Below, one piece after another: positions 1 through 11,051 of a DNA stretch of 64,000 nucleotides. The stretch is from Balneolaceae bacterium (GTDB taxonomy: Bacteria > Bacteroidota > Rhodothermia > Balneolales > Balneolaceae). Position 1 is the stretch's first letter. The number at the start of each line of letters is the position of its first letter. A model generated the notes under the pieces. It did not search any database. It saw only the letters and a program-made list of their open reading frames with translations, and was not told where the DNA came from. Made by a program: the position numbers and the translations under genes. The stretch lies in the NCBI GenBank assembly GCA_020832415.1, contig JAFIES010000048.1:80197-144196 (forward strand), read 5' to 3'.

Positions 1-1941
1 TTAAAAGCAGCCGATGAGGGCGATTTACCTGATGACAGCTGCCTTATTTGGAACCGTCATGTGATCAAAGCAGATCAACTCTCTTTTAACCCATTTATGG
101 ATCTGCTGCATGGAGCAGAGCTTGCCTTTCGTCTCGCCAAAGAGAATGTGTGGTACAAAACCGATCCGTTTTTTGTGATTGCAGATGATCAGTCGAGGCA
201 TGCAAACTTGCCCGACCTCCAGGAGCTGCACTTTACCGCTCTGAGAATCACAGAGGAAGAAGAAGAGCGCAGGGTTATCATTAACGATCTGGCGGAGAGT
301 CAGGCGAGAATGAACAGCCGGGTTACCGATGATGAGCTCCTGTTTCAGGCTCGGAGGGAATTACAGGGGGGTGATGCAAACAAATCCCTGGAGCTGATTA
401 ACAAATTTTTGAAACGAAATCCCAATCATCATGAAGGGATACGTATTAAGATTACATCACTTGAGAAGCTGCGCCGCCATGTTGAGGCAGCTGAACTGAA
501 GCATGTTCTTCAGAAACAGAGTGAAAAGCCTGAGGAAGTAAACACACAGGATCAAGAGATTGAAGAGGAGCATTTGCCGAAAAGTGATCCAATGGAAGAG
601 ATTCCCGAAAAGCCTTTGGCCGCTGAACCAGAGAATATTCCTGCGGCTGATAGTAGCCCGGCAATTTCTGTGGTGATTCCAACAACAGGCCATGGAAAAA
701 CACTGCTTGAAGCTGCGCTCGTTCACTTGGAAGAGGCAGTTGATGCCGCCACTACCGAACTGATTATTGTAGATAATGCCAGTATTGATGACACTTTCGA
801 TTATCTCGGCCAACTGAAGAACAGCGGGTTTTTGAATATCAACATCATAACCAATCCGGCAAACCGCGGATTCTCAGCTTCTGTAAACCAGGGGATTGAA
901 GCCGCTTCGGGAGAATTTATACTGGTGATGCACAACGACGTATTAGTAGAAAAAGATAGTGTTGATGCACTCATCCGGGCGTTTGACTATTCTGAAAATA
1001 CCGCGGTTACTGCACCGGTTGTATCGGCAACAAATGTGCAGGCTCAGAGAAAAGATTCTGAGATTGCCACGGATGAAAAATTGATACCCACAGACAGGGT
1101 AGATAGTTGCTGTTTTATGCTGAAAGCAGAATATGGACTGGCGTTTGATGAAGGATACAGGCTCTGTTACTTCGATATGGAAGATTTTTGCCGCCAAATT
1201 ATGGATAAAGATCTCTCCATAGTGGTAACACGCCATTCTGAGGTTGATCACAACAGAGGGGGTACCACAAAAATGATGGGCCTCGATCTGAGCCCTGAAC
1301 TGAAGTGGGTCAACCGGGCACGATTTTATGAAAAATGGAACAACGACCGGGAGTTGAGCATGCCTGTTCAGGGAAGCCATCCGGAGCGATTTCGTGGTCT
1401 TGGCGCACCCGATAATCCCATGGAACCCGATGCCGATTGGCTTGCCATCGTTCGAAATTATCTGACGAGTGAAGTGCGAACAGAGATTTTGCGTGGCAAA
1501 TGGACCGATGATGAAATGACAACCATTGTACTCACATTGCTCTTTGCGGATGAACGTGAGCTGCTGCGAACACTCGAAGACCGGATTGAAAAAATCACTC
1601 CCGATATATCACTTCTGATATTGTTTGTGAACTACTACTACAGAAAAAATATCTATTCCCGCTGCAAGCATTACATCGAGAAGGCAGAAAAGCCGCACGC
1701 AATTTTCGAGATGTATAAATTGAAAATAAAAGTGGCCGAGAAGGAGTTTGATGATGCGATTCCGCTTCTGAATAAACTGCTTGAGATGTATCCCACAAAT
1801 CCGGACCTGTTCTATCTTGCCGGCGAACTCTACAAAAACAGTGACGATCAGGGGGAGGCAAAATCGTTTTTTGCCATGGCCAATCAGCTGGATCCGTTCA
1901 GGTTTCAGTCAGAAAGCTCTGCATTTGAGATCAAACTTTAA
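1..1941 (+). CDS. Glycosyltransferase family 2 protein with C-terminal TPR-like region; 5'-partial, since the frame is open to the window start
   Basis: Frame is open from base 1 (LKAADEGDLPDDSCLIWNRHVIKADQ...). GT-A motifs: ISVVIPTTGHGKTLLEAAL, TELIIVDNASIDDT, NRGFSASVNQGIEAASGEFILVMHNDV. The listed start at 61 is an internal GTG. Confidence 0.85.
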   Translation, partial: LKAADEGDLPDDSCLIWNRHVIKADQLSFNPFMDLLHGAELAFRLAKENVWYKTDPFFVIADDQSRHANLPDLQELHFTALRITEEEEERRVIINDLAESQARMNSRVTDDELLFQARRELQGGDANKSLELINKFLKRNPNHHEGIRIKITSLEKLRRHVEAAELKHVLQKQSEKPEEVNTQDQEIEEEHLPKSDPMEEIPEKPLAAEPENIPAADSSPAISVVIPTTGHGKTLLEAALVHLEEAVDAATTELIIVDNASIDDTFDYLGQLKNSGFLNINIITNPANRGFSASVNQGIEAASGEFILVMHNDVLVEKDSVDALIRAFDYSENTAVTAPVVSATNVQAQRKDSEIATDEKLIPTDRVDSCCFMLKAEYGLAFDEGYRLCYFDMEDFCRQIMDKDLSIVVTRHSEVDHNRGGTTKMMGLDLSPELKWVNRARFYEKWNNDRELSMPVQGSHPERFRGLGAPDNPMEPDADWLAIVRNYLTSEVRTEILRGKWTDDEMTTIVLTLLFADERELLRTLEDRIEKITPDISLLILFVNYYYRKNIYSRCKHYIEKAEKPHAIFEMYKLKIKVAEKEFDDAIPLLNKLLEMYPTNPDLFYLAGELYKNSDDQGEAKSFFAMANQLDPFRFQSESSAFEIKL

Positions 1942-3302
1942 TCGGTTTCAACTGAAAATATTCGTTCGGACAGTTCGTCAATAAACGGTTCGTGTTCCTC
2001 CTTCATGAACACACTTCGGAGAATTACAGCCCGGGTATTATCTGCTGTGTATTCGGGATACTTTTGCAGAAAATGATCTGCACCAATGGTGAATAAGCTG
2101 AGGTGAAAACCGGTTTGTTGATTCTTCATACCCGCCTCGAATATTTGCCGGCTGATTCGGTTCATCTCTTTTATGGATTTGATTTTTGGCTCTTTAAAGT
2201 ATCCGGTGATGTCGAGATCAGGAGTGTTGTAGAGTTTCCATCCTGCCTGACGCGATAACAATTCTGCAAATTTGGTTGCGGCTGACCGGGTTTTGCGAAG
2301 CACACTTCCAAGACCGGATGAAGTAAGCGGCAGGAGCTGCAGTGTTGTCCAGAGAGCTGCAGCAGAAGCTCCCGCCCTTGAGCATTCAATACTGATTTCA
2401 CCGAGATGAAGATCATCAGAGGTGAAATAAGTGTAAGGAGAGTCGTGTTTGAAGTACTTACCAGCTGATGCATCCCGAAAGAAAATACTGCCACAACCAT
2501 ACGGCTGCAAACCGTGTTTGTGAGGATCAATCACCACACTATCACACAGATGAAGTTGCTGCCACTGTTTTTTCGATGGTAACTCGTTTTCAATAATTTT
2601 GAAAAAACCGCCATAGGCAGCATCGGCATGTACCCGGAATCCAAACCGGTCAGCCATTTTAAGGATATCATCCAGTGGTTCCACAACTCCAAGGCCGGTG
2701 GTGCCCATGGTTACTACGAGGGTGCCAATTTTCGCTGCATTGGATTCAATGAAATCCAGATCAGGGCTGCCATTCAGATCAACAGGAATTTCGATATAAT
2801 CACTTCGGAGCAGGTGGCACATTCTGCTGTGAGTGTAGTGCGCATTTGATGTGGCTGCGATGGCTTTTTCCGGATGAATCTCACGTGCAACAAAAAGCGC
2901 CTCAAGGTTGGCAACCGTCCCTCCGGATGTAAGATGCCCCAGGTGGTTTGAATCATACCCGATCATGTTTGCGAGCAGCTTCACCACCTCTTTCTCCATT
3001 TCAGAAGTAGGCGGGCCGCCATCAAGTGCATGATTGTTGGGATTGATAGTCATCGCAAGAGAGTAGGCCAGCCAAGCTGCAGGATGTGGCGGCTTAAGCA
3101 TTTGGCCTGCATATTGGGGATGATGAAATGGGTAATTGCCTCTCAGTTTCTTTTCAAGCTCCGAAAGCACGCTTTCAATAGCATGGCTGCTGAGATGTGC
3201 CGGCAAATCACCGGATGAATCATCACCGTAAAGAGTCCGCCACTCGTCAATCTTTTTCAGGGCGCCACGGAGCAGCGGGAGATATTCAGAGAAATTGTTC
3301 AA
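1938..3302 (-). CDS. PLP-dependent group II decarboxylase / aminotransferase class V-like protein
   Basis: Motifs HLTSGGTVANLEALFVARE, VHADAAYGGFF, DSVVIDPHKHGLQPYGCG (PLP lysine context). Confidence 0.85.
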   Translation of the reverse strand: MNNFSEYLPLLRGALKKIDEWRTLYGDDSSGDLPAHLSSHAIESVLSELEKKLRGNYPFHHPQYAGQMLKPPHPAAWLAYSLAMTINPNNHALDGGPPTSEMEKEVVKLLANMIGYDSNHLGHLTSGGTVANLEALFVAREIHPEKAIAATSNAHYTHSRMCHLLRSDYIEIPVDLNGSPDLDFIESNAAKIGTLVVTMGTTGLGVVEPLDDILKMADRFGFRVHADAAYGGFFKIIENELPSKKQWQQLHLCDSVVIDPHKHGLQPYGCGSIFFRDASAGKYFKHDSPYTYFTSDDLHLGEISIECSRAGASAAALWTTLQLLPLTSSGLGSVLRKTRSAATKFAELLSRQAGWKLYNTPDLDITGYFKEPKIKSIKEMNRISRQIFEAGMKNQQTGFHLSLFTIGADHFLQKYPEYTADNTRAVILRSVFMKEEHEPFIDELSERIFSVETD

Positions 3303-3306
3303 AGAG

Positions 3307-4179
3307 TTACCGCAAGGTGAATGAGATTCCCATTGAGAGAACCTGGGCTACCTGCACTTCTTTTGAGAAATCATCGTCGTAAACCAGGTCGAGATTGAGC
3401 GATGCATTCATAAAGTTGTTAATGCGTCCAACCAGTTTGTTGGAAAAGTAGACATCGGTACTCCTGACCGATTTGCCAAAGGTGGTAAATGTATTGATAC
3501 TTGTAGAAAACTGAACATTCGTTGCGAGTTCTGCATTAAAACTGGAACCAATGGTAAAACCGGCTTCATTCTTAAAGCGATCGCCCTCATCCAGGCCATA
3601 TGTAGTGGATAGATTCTCATCTCTCACAAATGTTTGCTGCAAACCAAGACCGGCTTCAAATGTGAAATTATCAGATGGAATATAAGCCACACCAGCATCC
3701 TGACTGAAATAACCGGGTGCCATAAAATTTGAAATCAGAACATTCTCGCCTTCAGGACCGGCGCCATAGTTAAACCCTTTGTCGAACTGTGTTCGAATCC
3801 GAATATTTGCATAGGCTTTAAAATCAGATTCAACATCACCAAGATCGTACATAAACCGGTTTTTTATATAGAGGCGATCATCAATTTTACGGTTGCCTTC
3901 ATCCTGAATTTGTGTTTTTCCGTAACGTGTATCAAACAGAAAGCCGTAAGAGAACCGATCTTGTTTGTAAGCAATGGTAAGTGTGGATCGCCCGGTTGCG
4001 GCTACATTATTCACACCGCCCTGAGACCAGTTTGAATAGGAGGCTTGAGATCCGTTTATGCCTACAGTCCAGGATGTGCTGCGCCCCTGTAGTGTATCAG
4101 GTATGGCGATGGAATCCTGGCCCAATAAGATTTCTGAAGAGATGAACAGAAAAGCAAAAAGCAAAAAGTATTTCTTCAT
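3307..4179 (-). CDS. DUF3078-like outer-membrane protein with signal peptide
   Basis: N-terminal signal peptide; WTVGINGSQASYSNWSQGGVNNVAATG is typical of the family; beta-strand-rich. Confidence 0.75.
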   Translation of the reverse strand: MKKYFLLFAFLFISSEILLGQDSIAIPDTLQGRSTSWTVGINGSQASYSNWSQGGVNNVAATGRSTLTIAYKQDRFSYGFLFDTRYGKTQIQDEGNRKIDDRLYIKNRFMYDLGDVESDFKAYANIRIRTQFDKGFNYGAGPEGENVLISNFMAPGYFSQDAGVAYIPSDNFTFEAGLGLQQTFVRDENLSTTYGLDEGDRFKNEAGFTIGSSFNAELATNVQFSTSINTFTTFGKSVRSTDVYFSNKLVGRINNFMNASLNLDLVYDDDFSKEVQVAQVLSMGISFTLR

Positions 4180-4192
4180 GATTAGTCTGAAA

Positions 4193-4675
4193 TTATTTTT
4201 TAATCAAAATTACGTTTTTGGGTTCGTTGTTCTCAAGCGTAAGTTCTACATGCTCGTTTAATTTTGTGGGAGCGTGCACACCCACAAATCCTGCCAGAAG
4301 CGGATATTTTCGATGTCCCCGGTCAACAAGTACAGCAAGAAGGATTTTATTGAAAACAGATAGTTGCGATATCTTAAGGATGGACTTAAACATCGTGCCA
4401 CCACTAAATATCACGTCATCAATAATGACAAGTATATTATTTTCGTTCGGTGGCTCCGGAAAATTGAAAGGTGTTTCGTTGTCTGCATCTACCTGGTGGA
4501 GAGGGAGATCAGACCCCTGAATGTCGTCAAGATACTGTTTCAGCCGGCCGGCAATTGCAAATCCGCGCTTGTTTAAACCCACAAGAACTACCGGATTGCT
4601 TTTTGCCTCTTCCAGAATCTGGTAGGCCATTCTTTTTAAGGTGCGTTCAACCCTGTTCTTATCGAGGAGTATCAT
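4193..4675 (-). CDS. Phosphoribosyltransferase family protein (PyrR-like)
   Basis: PRPP-binding loop VIIDDVIFSGGTMFKSI; VGLNKRGFAIAGRL. Confidence 0.8.
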   Translation of the reverse strand: MILLDKNRVERTLKRMAYQILEEAKSNPVVLVGLNKRGFAIAGRLKQYLDDIQGSDLPLHQVDADNETPFNFPEPPNENNILVIIDDVIFSGGTMFKSILKISQLSVFNKILLAVLVDRGHRKYPLLAGFVGVHAPTKLNEHVELTLENNEPKNVILIKK

Positions 4676-4831
4676 TGTATAGTAGAGTTAGTTGTTAATA
4701 TCGCCAAAAATACAAAAAATGTGACCCGTTATTTAAATTGATGCATCGGGATTTTATCAGAAACTTCCTGAAAGGTAAAACAGAAAACATTGTAAATCGT
4801 TATATTACAGTGATAATTAAGAGGAGTTTTT

Positions 4832-5137
4832 ATGAATAACAGAACAAAAGATATCGTACTTGCGGGAACAGCTTTTGCTGCCGGTATAGCTGCCGGTTTT
4901 GCACTTGCCCCCATCAATAGGAAAGAAAATCTCAAAGCGCTGCTTTCACAGCTCGAAGAGGTACAGGCTAAAACCCGGAGGCTGAACCGCATCATGAAGC
5001 TGCAAAGCAGCAAAAGCCTCCGGAACGTATCAGGCAGAGTAGAACGGGTGAGAAGAGAACTGAAAGAGCCAATACCGGATCTCTACAAAGCCACCGAAGG
5101 TTTGATGATGAGCCAGGATGATCTGATGCATGGCTGA
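4832..5137 (+). CDS. YtxH-like small membrane-anchored protein
   Basis: N-terminal glycine/alanine-rich TM (IVLAGTAFAAGIAAGFALAP) followed by a charged coiled-coil tail. Confidence 0.55.
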   Translation: MNNRTKDIVLAGTAFAAGIAAGFALAPINRKENLKALLSQLEEVQAKTRRLNRIMKLQSSKSLRNVSGRVERVRRELKEPIPDLYKATEGLMMSQDDLMHG

Positions 5138-6296
5138 AGCTTTCTCTGCATATCACGAGAATCTATTCCAGTGGATTTGGGAGCAGGTTGAGTTCGATTG
5201 CGGAGGGCTCCAAACAGATTGCGGGAAATCAATTGCAATCGGTGATGTTGGAAAACTAAACCACGGTGCCGGCCCCGATTTTTTACAGGCAAGGGTTTTT
5301 ATTGATGGTTTGGAGTGGTTTGGTGCTGTTGAGATTCATAAATCATCCGATGATTGGTTTCGGCACAATCATCATCTTGACCCTAACTTCAACAATGTAA
5401 TTCTGCATGTGGTATACTCTGATGAGGAAAAGCGCCGCGCAGTAACAGAGGCAGGTTCTGCCATATATACGCTTACCCTGAAACACCGCTTGCACAAAAG
5501 CTTGCAAAATCTGCTTGAAATTAAACAATCGAAGCAGCTGCCTTGCGGAGGGCACGTCTCATTTATTAATCAGAATGCTTTTGAGAAGCAGATCAGGATT
5601 GCTCACAATCACTATTTTGAGTACAAAGTAAAAGAGCTGTTAAACGGTTACCCCGCAGAAAAGCCTTTATCAGTAGCGTGGAAGTGGTGTCTGTTAACAC
5701 AGATATTCAGCACACTCGGAATACCCGGGAACAGAGAGCCGATGCAGCAACTTTGCAAGCTTCTGCCGAAAAGTGGTGTGGCTGTGCTCTCATTCGCAGA
5801 GTGTATAAAAGAGGCGGGAGCTTTGGCTTTCGAAGGGTCTACCCTCAATTGGGTTTATGCCGGTATGCGCCCTGCAAGCAGGCCGGAAAAACGGGTGCAG
5901 CAGGCAGCTGCAATCTGTCACTCTCTGTTGAACCTTCCTCTCGGGGAATTTTTTCAATCGCCCGAAGAGAGTTGGGGTAAAATTGTGCAGGGTATTCCAA
6001 AGCAATACAGAGCGGGAAAGGGGAGAGAGCAATTGCTTTTCACCACAAATTTTTTACCGGCACTCTATCTGTTGGGTGATCTTCTTCACCATGATGCTTT
6101 AAGCAAATCCGCGAAGCAATACTGGATGGAAGGCCGCCAGTTTGTTCCTCATGAGATAAAAAAACCTTTTCAGCAGGCCGGTTTCAGGCTTGGAGCCAAT
6201 GCTGGGAAGCTGGGGTTGGCGCATCAATTTAAGCGGTTTTGCAGTGAAAGAAATTGCCATCGGTGCGAGGTGTTCAAAAGTGCAATTCGTTCTTGA
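5130..6296 (+). CDS. DUF2851 family protein
   Basis: LFQWIWEQVEFDCGGLQTDCGKSIAIGDVGKLNHGAGPDFLQARVFIDGLEWFGAVEIH...SSDW. Confidence 0.75.
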   Translation: MAEAFSAYHENLFQWIWEQVEFDCGGLQTDCGKSIAIGDVGKLNHGAGPDFLQARVFIDGLEWFGAVEIHKSSDDWFRHNHHLDPNFNNVILHVVYSDEEKRRAVTEAGSAIYTLTLKHRLHKSLQNLLEIKQSKQLPCGGHVSFINQNAFEKQIRIAHNHYFEYKVKELLNGYPAEKPLSVAWKWCLLTQIFSTLGIPGNREPMQQLCKLLPKSGVAVLSFAECIKEAGALAFEGSTLNWVYAGMRPASRPEKRVQQAAAICHSLLNLPLGEFFQSPEESWGKIVQGIPKQYRAGKGREQLLFTTNFLPALYLLGDLLHHDALSKSAKQYWMEGRQFVPHEIKKPFQQAGFRLGANAGKLGLAHQFKRFCSERNCHRCEVFKSAIRS

Positions 6297-6346
6297 TTGA
6301 TTTCATATCTCTCTCTATCTTTGGTGTCTGTCAATATTCCGAAGAT

Positions 6347-6417
6347 TGCCCGGTCGTCTAATGGCAGGACAGCTGGTTTTGGTCCAGTCAGTGGGGGTTC
6401 GAATCCTCCCCGGGCAA
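6347..6417 (+). tRNA. tRNA-Gln (anticodon TTG)
   Basis: tgcccgg/ccgggca acceptor stem, anticodon loop TTTTGGT, T-arm gggggTTCGAATcctcc; encoded CA follows the discriminator. Confidence 0.95.
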
Positions 6418-6428
6418 CATCTACAAAT

Positions 6429-6460
6429 AAAAGGATGCCAAAGCAGGTACTCCTTTTTTC
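6429..6460 (+). terminator. Putative intrinsic terminator after tRNA-Gln
   Basis: aaaaggatgcc-aaagca-ggtactcctttttt: stem followed by a T-run. Confidence 0.5.
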
Positions 6461-6484
6461 TTTTTAACGAGACTACTCAGTTAG

Positions 6485-7417
6485 TTGGATACGCCATTAG
6501 CCATATTTGCGGGAAGAAGTAACCTGGCACTTTCCCGTGCCATTGCTGAAAGTTATGGCACCGAACTTGGAGAGGTGACTATAAAATCATTCTCTGATGG
6601 CGAGCTGTATGTAAAGTATGAGCAGAGTATCCGTGGAGAGGATATTTTCCTGATCCAGTCAACCCCGCCGCCCGGTGATAACATCATGGAGCTTCTGCTT
6701 CTGCTGGATGCCGCCAAAAGGGCGTCAGTGAAACGGGTTACTGCGGTTATTCCATATTTTGGTTATGCCCGGCAGGACAGAAAAGACCAGCCGCGCGTAT
6801 CGATTGCATCCAAACTGATGGCGAATGTGCTAGTGGAGGCCGGTGCCGACAGAATTTTGACTATGGATCTGCATGCATCGCAGATTCAGGGCTTTTTTGA
6901 TATTCCGCTGGATCATCTGTACGCCAGCCGGATTTTTATTGAGTATTTCAAGAAAAACCCGATTGAAAATCTGGTGGTTGTAGCGCCGGATGTGGGAAGT
7001 TTAAAAATGTCGAGAGCTTACTCAAAAAAACTGGGTGCAGGCCTGGCATTTATAGACAAGCGAAGGCCCAAGCAGAATGTGGCCGAAGTAATGAATATTA
7101 TTGGTGAGGTTGAAGGAAAACACGTATTGATTGTTGATGATCTGATCGATACTGCCGGAACCATAACCAATGCAGCAGTTGCTCTTAAAGAGCGAGGTGC
7201 ATTAAGCGTAATTGCAACAAGTACACACCCGATATTGTCGGGCCCTGCATATCAGCGGATTGAAGACTCACCCATTGATATGCTTTTGGTAACAGATACG
7301 GTTCCGCTCAGAAAGCCATCCGATAAAATTCAGGTGCTGAGCGTTGCCGGTATTTTTGCCGAAGCAATACAACGAATTCATACAAATGATACGATAAGTG
7401 CTCTATTTGATGATTAA
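6485..7417 (+). CDS. prs: Ribose-phosphate pyrophosphokinase (TTG start)
   Basis: DLHASQIQGFFDIPLDHLYA, VVAPDVGSLKMSRAYSKKL, VLIVDDLIDTAGTI. Confidence 0.97.
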   Translation: MDTPLAIFAGRSNLALSRAIAESYGTELGEVTIKSFSDGELYVKYEQSIRGEDIFLIQSTPPPGDNIMELLLLLDAAKRASVKRVTAVIPYFGYARQDRKDQPRVSIASKLMANVLVEAGADRILTMDLHASQIQGFFDIPLDHLYASRIFIEYFKKNPIENLVVVAPDVGSLKMSRAYSKKLGAGLAFIDKRRPKQNVAEVMNIIGEVEGKHVLIVDDLIDTAGTITNAAVALKERGALSVIATSTHPILSGPAYQRIEDSPIDMLLVTDTVPLRKPSDKIQVLSVAGIFAEAIQRIHTNDTISALFDD

Positions 7418-7434
7418 TCAATAATTGAAAACAA

Positions 7435-8121
7435 ATGAATCAACCAGAACTATATAAACTTGAAGGCGAGAGCAGAGATTTAGGCAAGAGGTCTTCTGAT
7501 CAGTTAAGGGAAACTCTCAAAGTTCCTGCTGTACTCTACGGCCCGAAAATTGAAGAAAACATCCATTTTGCAGTAAGCGAAATTGATCTTGAGAAAATTT
7601 TATCATCAAGTCAGACCAAGCTTCAGCTTCTTAATGTTAATGGCAAAGAGTACAAAACACTTCTCAAAAATGTTGAGTTTGATCCGGTAACAGATCGCGC
7701 ACTTCACGCAGATTTTTACGTGCTTGATGCCGATACTCCGGTTAAACTGAAAATACCTATTCGATTGAAAGGTATTGCAAAAGGTGTGCGAGATGGTGGT
7801 GGCCGTGTATTCCAGCCGCTGCGTATTGTACGCATTAAAGTACTTCCCGATCGTATCCCGGCGCAGTTCGAACTGGATATTACCGCACTCAATATTGGGG
7901 ATTCGCTGCATGTAAGCGAGCTGGATATGGAAGGTATCGATCCGCTTGATGATCCGAAAAGAACCATTGTAACCATTGCTCCGCCGAAATCTGAGAAACT
8001 CTTTACATCAGCTCTTGAAGATGATGATGAAGATCTCGAAGAATCCGCAGAAGGTGAAGAGGCAGTAGCGGAAGGTGAAGAAGCCGCTGAAGGTGAAGAA
8101 ACTGAAGAGACAAAGGAATAA
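7435..8121 (+). CDS. rplY: 50S ribosomal protein L25/general stress protein Ctc, acidic C-terminal tail
   Basis: L25 signature VPAVLYGPKIEENIHFAVSEIDLEKIL and VEFDPVTDRALHADFYVLD; position before pth. Confidence 0.92.
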   Translation: MNQPELYKLEGESRDLGKRSSDQLRETLKVPAVLYGPKIEENIHFAVSEIDLEKILSSSQTKLQLLNVNGKEYKTLLKNVEFDPVTDRALHADFYVLDADTPVKLKIPIRLKGIAKGVRDGGGRVFQPLRIVRIKVLPDRIPAQFELDITALNIGDSLHVSELDMEGIDPLDDPKRTIVTIAPPKSEKLFTSALEDDDEDLEESAEGEEAVAEGEEAAEGEETEETKE

Positions 8122-8139
8122 CAACGTGATCTTTTGTTT

Positions 8140-8697
8140 ATGGCACTGATAGTTGGCCTGGGAAATCCCGGAGTTGAATACAAAGGTACGCGCCATAACG
8201 TTGGTTTCGATCTTATTGATAAACTATCTGATAAATTGGCCATTACTCTGGAACAGGGTAATGGTCTTTTCTTTATTGGGGAGGGGCACTTTAAGAGTAA
8301 AAAAGTTACCCTGCTCAAACCCACCACATATATGAACCGCAGCGGGAAAGCTGTTTCAAAAGCACTTGCCCAGACCGGAGACCCCATCTCCGATTGCATG
8401 GTTTGCCACGATGATATACACCTTGATGCCGGGAAAATCAGGCTGCGTCCCGGGGGCAGCTCAGGAGGCCACAATGGTATTACAGATATCATTGATTCTC
8501 TCCAGACAAAAAATTTCCCGCGCCTTCGAATTGGTATCGGGAACGACTTTTCGAGGGGCCGCCAATCAGACTATGTACTATCTCCGTTCACAGATTCACA
8601 ACAAATAGTGATTGATGAAGCACTTGAGGTTGCATCCGATGCAATTTTGCTGTTTCTTCGTGGTGGCATAGATCTGGCTATGAACAAGTTTAATTAA
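8140..8697 (+). CDS. pth: Peptidyl-tRNA hydrolase
   Basis: [52 protein letters not shown]. Confidence 0.96.
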   Translation: MALIVGLGNPGVEYKGTRHNVGFDLIDKLSDKLAITLEQGNGLFFIGEGHFKSKKVTLLKPTTYMNRSGKAVSKALAQTGDPISDCMVCHDDIHLDAGKIRLRPGGSSGGHNGITDIIDSLQTKNFPRLRIGIGNDFSRGRQSDYVLSPFTDSQQIVIDEALEVASDAILLFLRGGIDLAMNKFN

Positions 8698-8738
8698 ATG
8701 AAGACACATCGTTAACTGAAAAATCAATAACCATAATC

Positions 8739-10928
8739 ATGTTAAACACAATTATATACTTAATACCGGCGGCTGGCCTTGTGGCACTCGCTTTTACTTA
8801 TTTTAAATCGGCATGGGTATCTAAACAGGATGTTGGCACCGATAAAATGGCCCGAATTAGCAAGAGCATCTCAGATGGTGCTATGGCGTTTCTCAAGGCT
8901 GAATATCGGGTTCTGAGCATCTTTGTACTGTTTGTTGCCGTACTTCTCGGTATTCAGGGTTCCCTGCAGGTGGACTCTTCACCGTTAATGGCCTTCTCAT
9001 TTATTATTGGTGCTTTATGTTCCGGTGCAGCGGGTTTTATCGGGATGAAAGTTGCCACAAAAGCTAATGTTCGTACCACTAACGCTGCACGCACAAGCCT
9101 GGGTGAAGGGCTGAATGTTGCATTTAATGGTGGCTCTGTGATGGGTATGGGCGTAGTTGGCCTCGGTGTTCTTGGAATTGGTCTCCTTTTCTTACTATAC
9201 ACAAATATGTTTGGTGTTGAGAATATTCAGCAGGTTCTTACAGTAATTACCAGTTACTCATTTGGAGCATCTTCTATTGCACTCTTTGCTCGTGTGGGCG
9301 GTGGTATCTATACTAAGGCAGCTGATGTGGGCGCCGATCTTGTTGGTAAAGTAGAGGCTGGTATCCCTGAAGATCACCCGTTAAACCCTGCAACCATCGC
9401 AGATAACGTAGGTGATAATGTTGGTGATGTGGCCGGTATGGGTGCCGACCTTTTTGAATCCTACGTAGGTTCAATTATTGGTACAATGGTACTTGGTGCA
9501 GCATTTATGGGGCTTGGCGGTTTTGAAACAAGCAACGAATTTGGCGGATTAAATGCCGTTCTTCTTCCGCTTGTTCTTGCCGGAGTTGGTATTTTTACCT
9601 CTATACTGGGAACATTCTTCGTGAAGGTTAAAGATGGTGGAAATCCACAGAAAGCACTGAATACAGGTGAATTTGTATCAGCAGGTATTATGTTAGTTGC
9701 TTCATTCCTGATCATCAACTGGATGCTGCCTGATCAGTGGGAATTTGCAGGGCAAACTCTCAGCGCGATGGGTGTTTTCTGGGCCACAATTTTTGGATTG
9801 GCAGCCGGTCTGCTGATAGGCCTTATCACTGAGTACTACACAGGAACCGGAACAAAACCGGTTTGGGGAATTGTGAAGCAGTCTGTAACAGGGTCTGCAA
9901 CAAACATAATTGCCGGTGTTGGTGTGGGTATGATCTCCACAGCCATCCCTATCATTATTATTGCCACTGCCATTCTTGGAGCATACCACTTTGCAGGGCT
10001 TTATGGTATTGCCATTGCTGCCGTGGGTATGCTTTCAAATACAGGTATTCAGCTGGCTGTTGATGCATATGGCCCAATTTCTGATAACGCAGGCGGTATT
10101 GCCGAGATGTCTGAGCTGCCACCGGAAGTGCGTCAGCGTACGGATAAGCTTGATGCTGTTGGTAACACCACAGCTGCTATCGGTAAAGGTTTTGCGATTG
10201 GATCTGCTGCTCTTACTGCACTGGCACTTTTTGCTGCGTTCATCACTTCATACAACGTTGCCAATCCCGAAAACCTGCTGACCGGTATCGATATTACCAT
10301 GCCGAAAGTAATGGCAGCACTATTTGTTGGAGCTATGCTCCCATTCCTCTTCTCTGCACTTTCGATGCAGGCTGTGGGACGTGCCGCTATGAAAATGATT
10401 GAAGAAGTTCGACGCCAGTTTAAGGATATTCCGGAACTGCGTGCTGCTCTCGATGTGATGACCAAGAACGAAGGCAAAGATCAAAAAGATTGGTCTAAAG
10501 CAGATCAAGCTACATTTGAAGCTGCCGATGGCAAAGCTGAGTATGCAAAGTGTGTTGAGATTTCAACAACAGCATCCCTCCGTGAAATGGTTGCTCCGGG
10601 ACTTCTGGCCGTTATTGTGCCCGTCCTCTTTGGTTTTATTGGCGGCCCTGAAATGCTTGGTGGCCTTCTTGCAGGTGTAACCGCATCCGGTGTGTTGCTG
10701 GCTCTGTTCCAATCGAATGCAGGCGGTGCATGGGATAACGCCAAGAAGATGATTGAAGAAGGTGTTGAGATAGACGGTGTGAAGTACGGAAAAGGCTCAG
10801 AACCTCACAAGGCAGCTGTTGTGGGTGATACTGTAGGTGATCCGTTCAAAGACACTTCAGGCCCGTCTCTGAACATTCTTATCAAGCTCATGGCTGTTGT
10901 TGCTCTCGTGATTGCAACCATGATTTAA
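8739..10928 (+). CDS. hppA: Membrane-bound, K(+)-stimulated pyrophosphate-energized ion pump
   Basis: [85 protein letters not shown]. Confidence 0.97.
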   Translation: MLNTIIYLIPAAGLVALAFTYFKSAWVSKQDVGTDKMARISKSISDGAMAFLKAEYRVLSIFVLFVAVLLGIQGSLQVDSSPLMAFSFIIGALCSGAAGFIGMKVATKANVRTTNAARTSLGEGLNVAFNGGSVMGMGVVGLGVLGIGLLFLLYTNMFGVENIQQVLTVITSYSFGASSIALFARVGGGIYTKAADVGADLVGKVEAGIPEDHPLNPATIADNVGDNVGDVAGMGADLFESYVGSIIGTMVLGAAFMGLGGFETSNEFGGLNAVLLPLVLAGVGIFTSILGTFFVKVKDGGNPQKALNTGEFVSAGIMLVASFLIINWMLPDQWEFAGQTLSAMGVFWATIFGLAAGLLIGLITEYYTGTGTKPVWGIVKQSVTGSATNIIAGVGVGMISTAIPIIIIATAILGAYHFAGLYGIAIAAVGMLSNTGIQLAVDAYGPISDNAGGIAEMSELPPEVRQRTDKLDAVGNTTAAIGKGFAIGSAALTALALFAAFITSYNVANPENLLTGIDITMPKVMAALFVGAMLPFLFSALSMQAVGRAAMKMIEEVRRQFKDIPELRAALDVMTKNEGKDQKDWSKADQATFEAADGKAEYAKCVEISTTASLREMVAPGLLAVIVPVLFGFIGGPEMLGGLLAGVTASGVLLALFQSNAGGAWDNAKKMIEEGVEIDGVKYGKGSEPHKAAVVGDTVGDPFKDTSGPSLNILIKLMAVVALVIATMI

Positions 10929-10950
10929 AACCGAGCTTTTTACACATTCG

Positions 10951-10985
10951 AAAAACCCCGGTGAGCGATCATTCGGGGTTTTTTG
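10951..10985 (+). terminator. Intrinsic terminator of hppA
   Basis: aaaaaccccg-gtgagcgatcatt-cggggttttttgtt. Confidence 0.8.
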
Positions 10986-11051
10986 TTATGGGTGATATCT
11001 TATAATTCGAACCATCGAACTGCCCACTATACGATAAGTAAATTTAAAACA

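Noticed and set aside
457-813. Many long antisense ORFs from the ORF track (e.g. 457-813, 943-1380, 7716-8492, 23346-24164, 48396-48929)
   Set aside because: Fully overlapped by well-supported genes on the other strand and composed of low-quality, Ser/Arg/Cys/His-rich translations typical of shadow frames.
10133-10477. Antisense ORFs within hppA
   Set aside because: Overlap a highly conserved pump; no independent protein signal.
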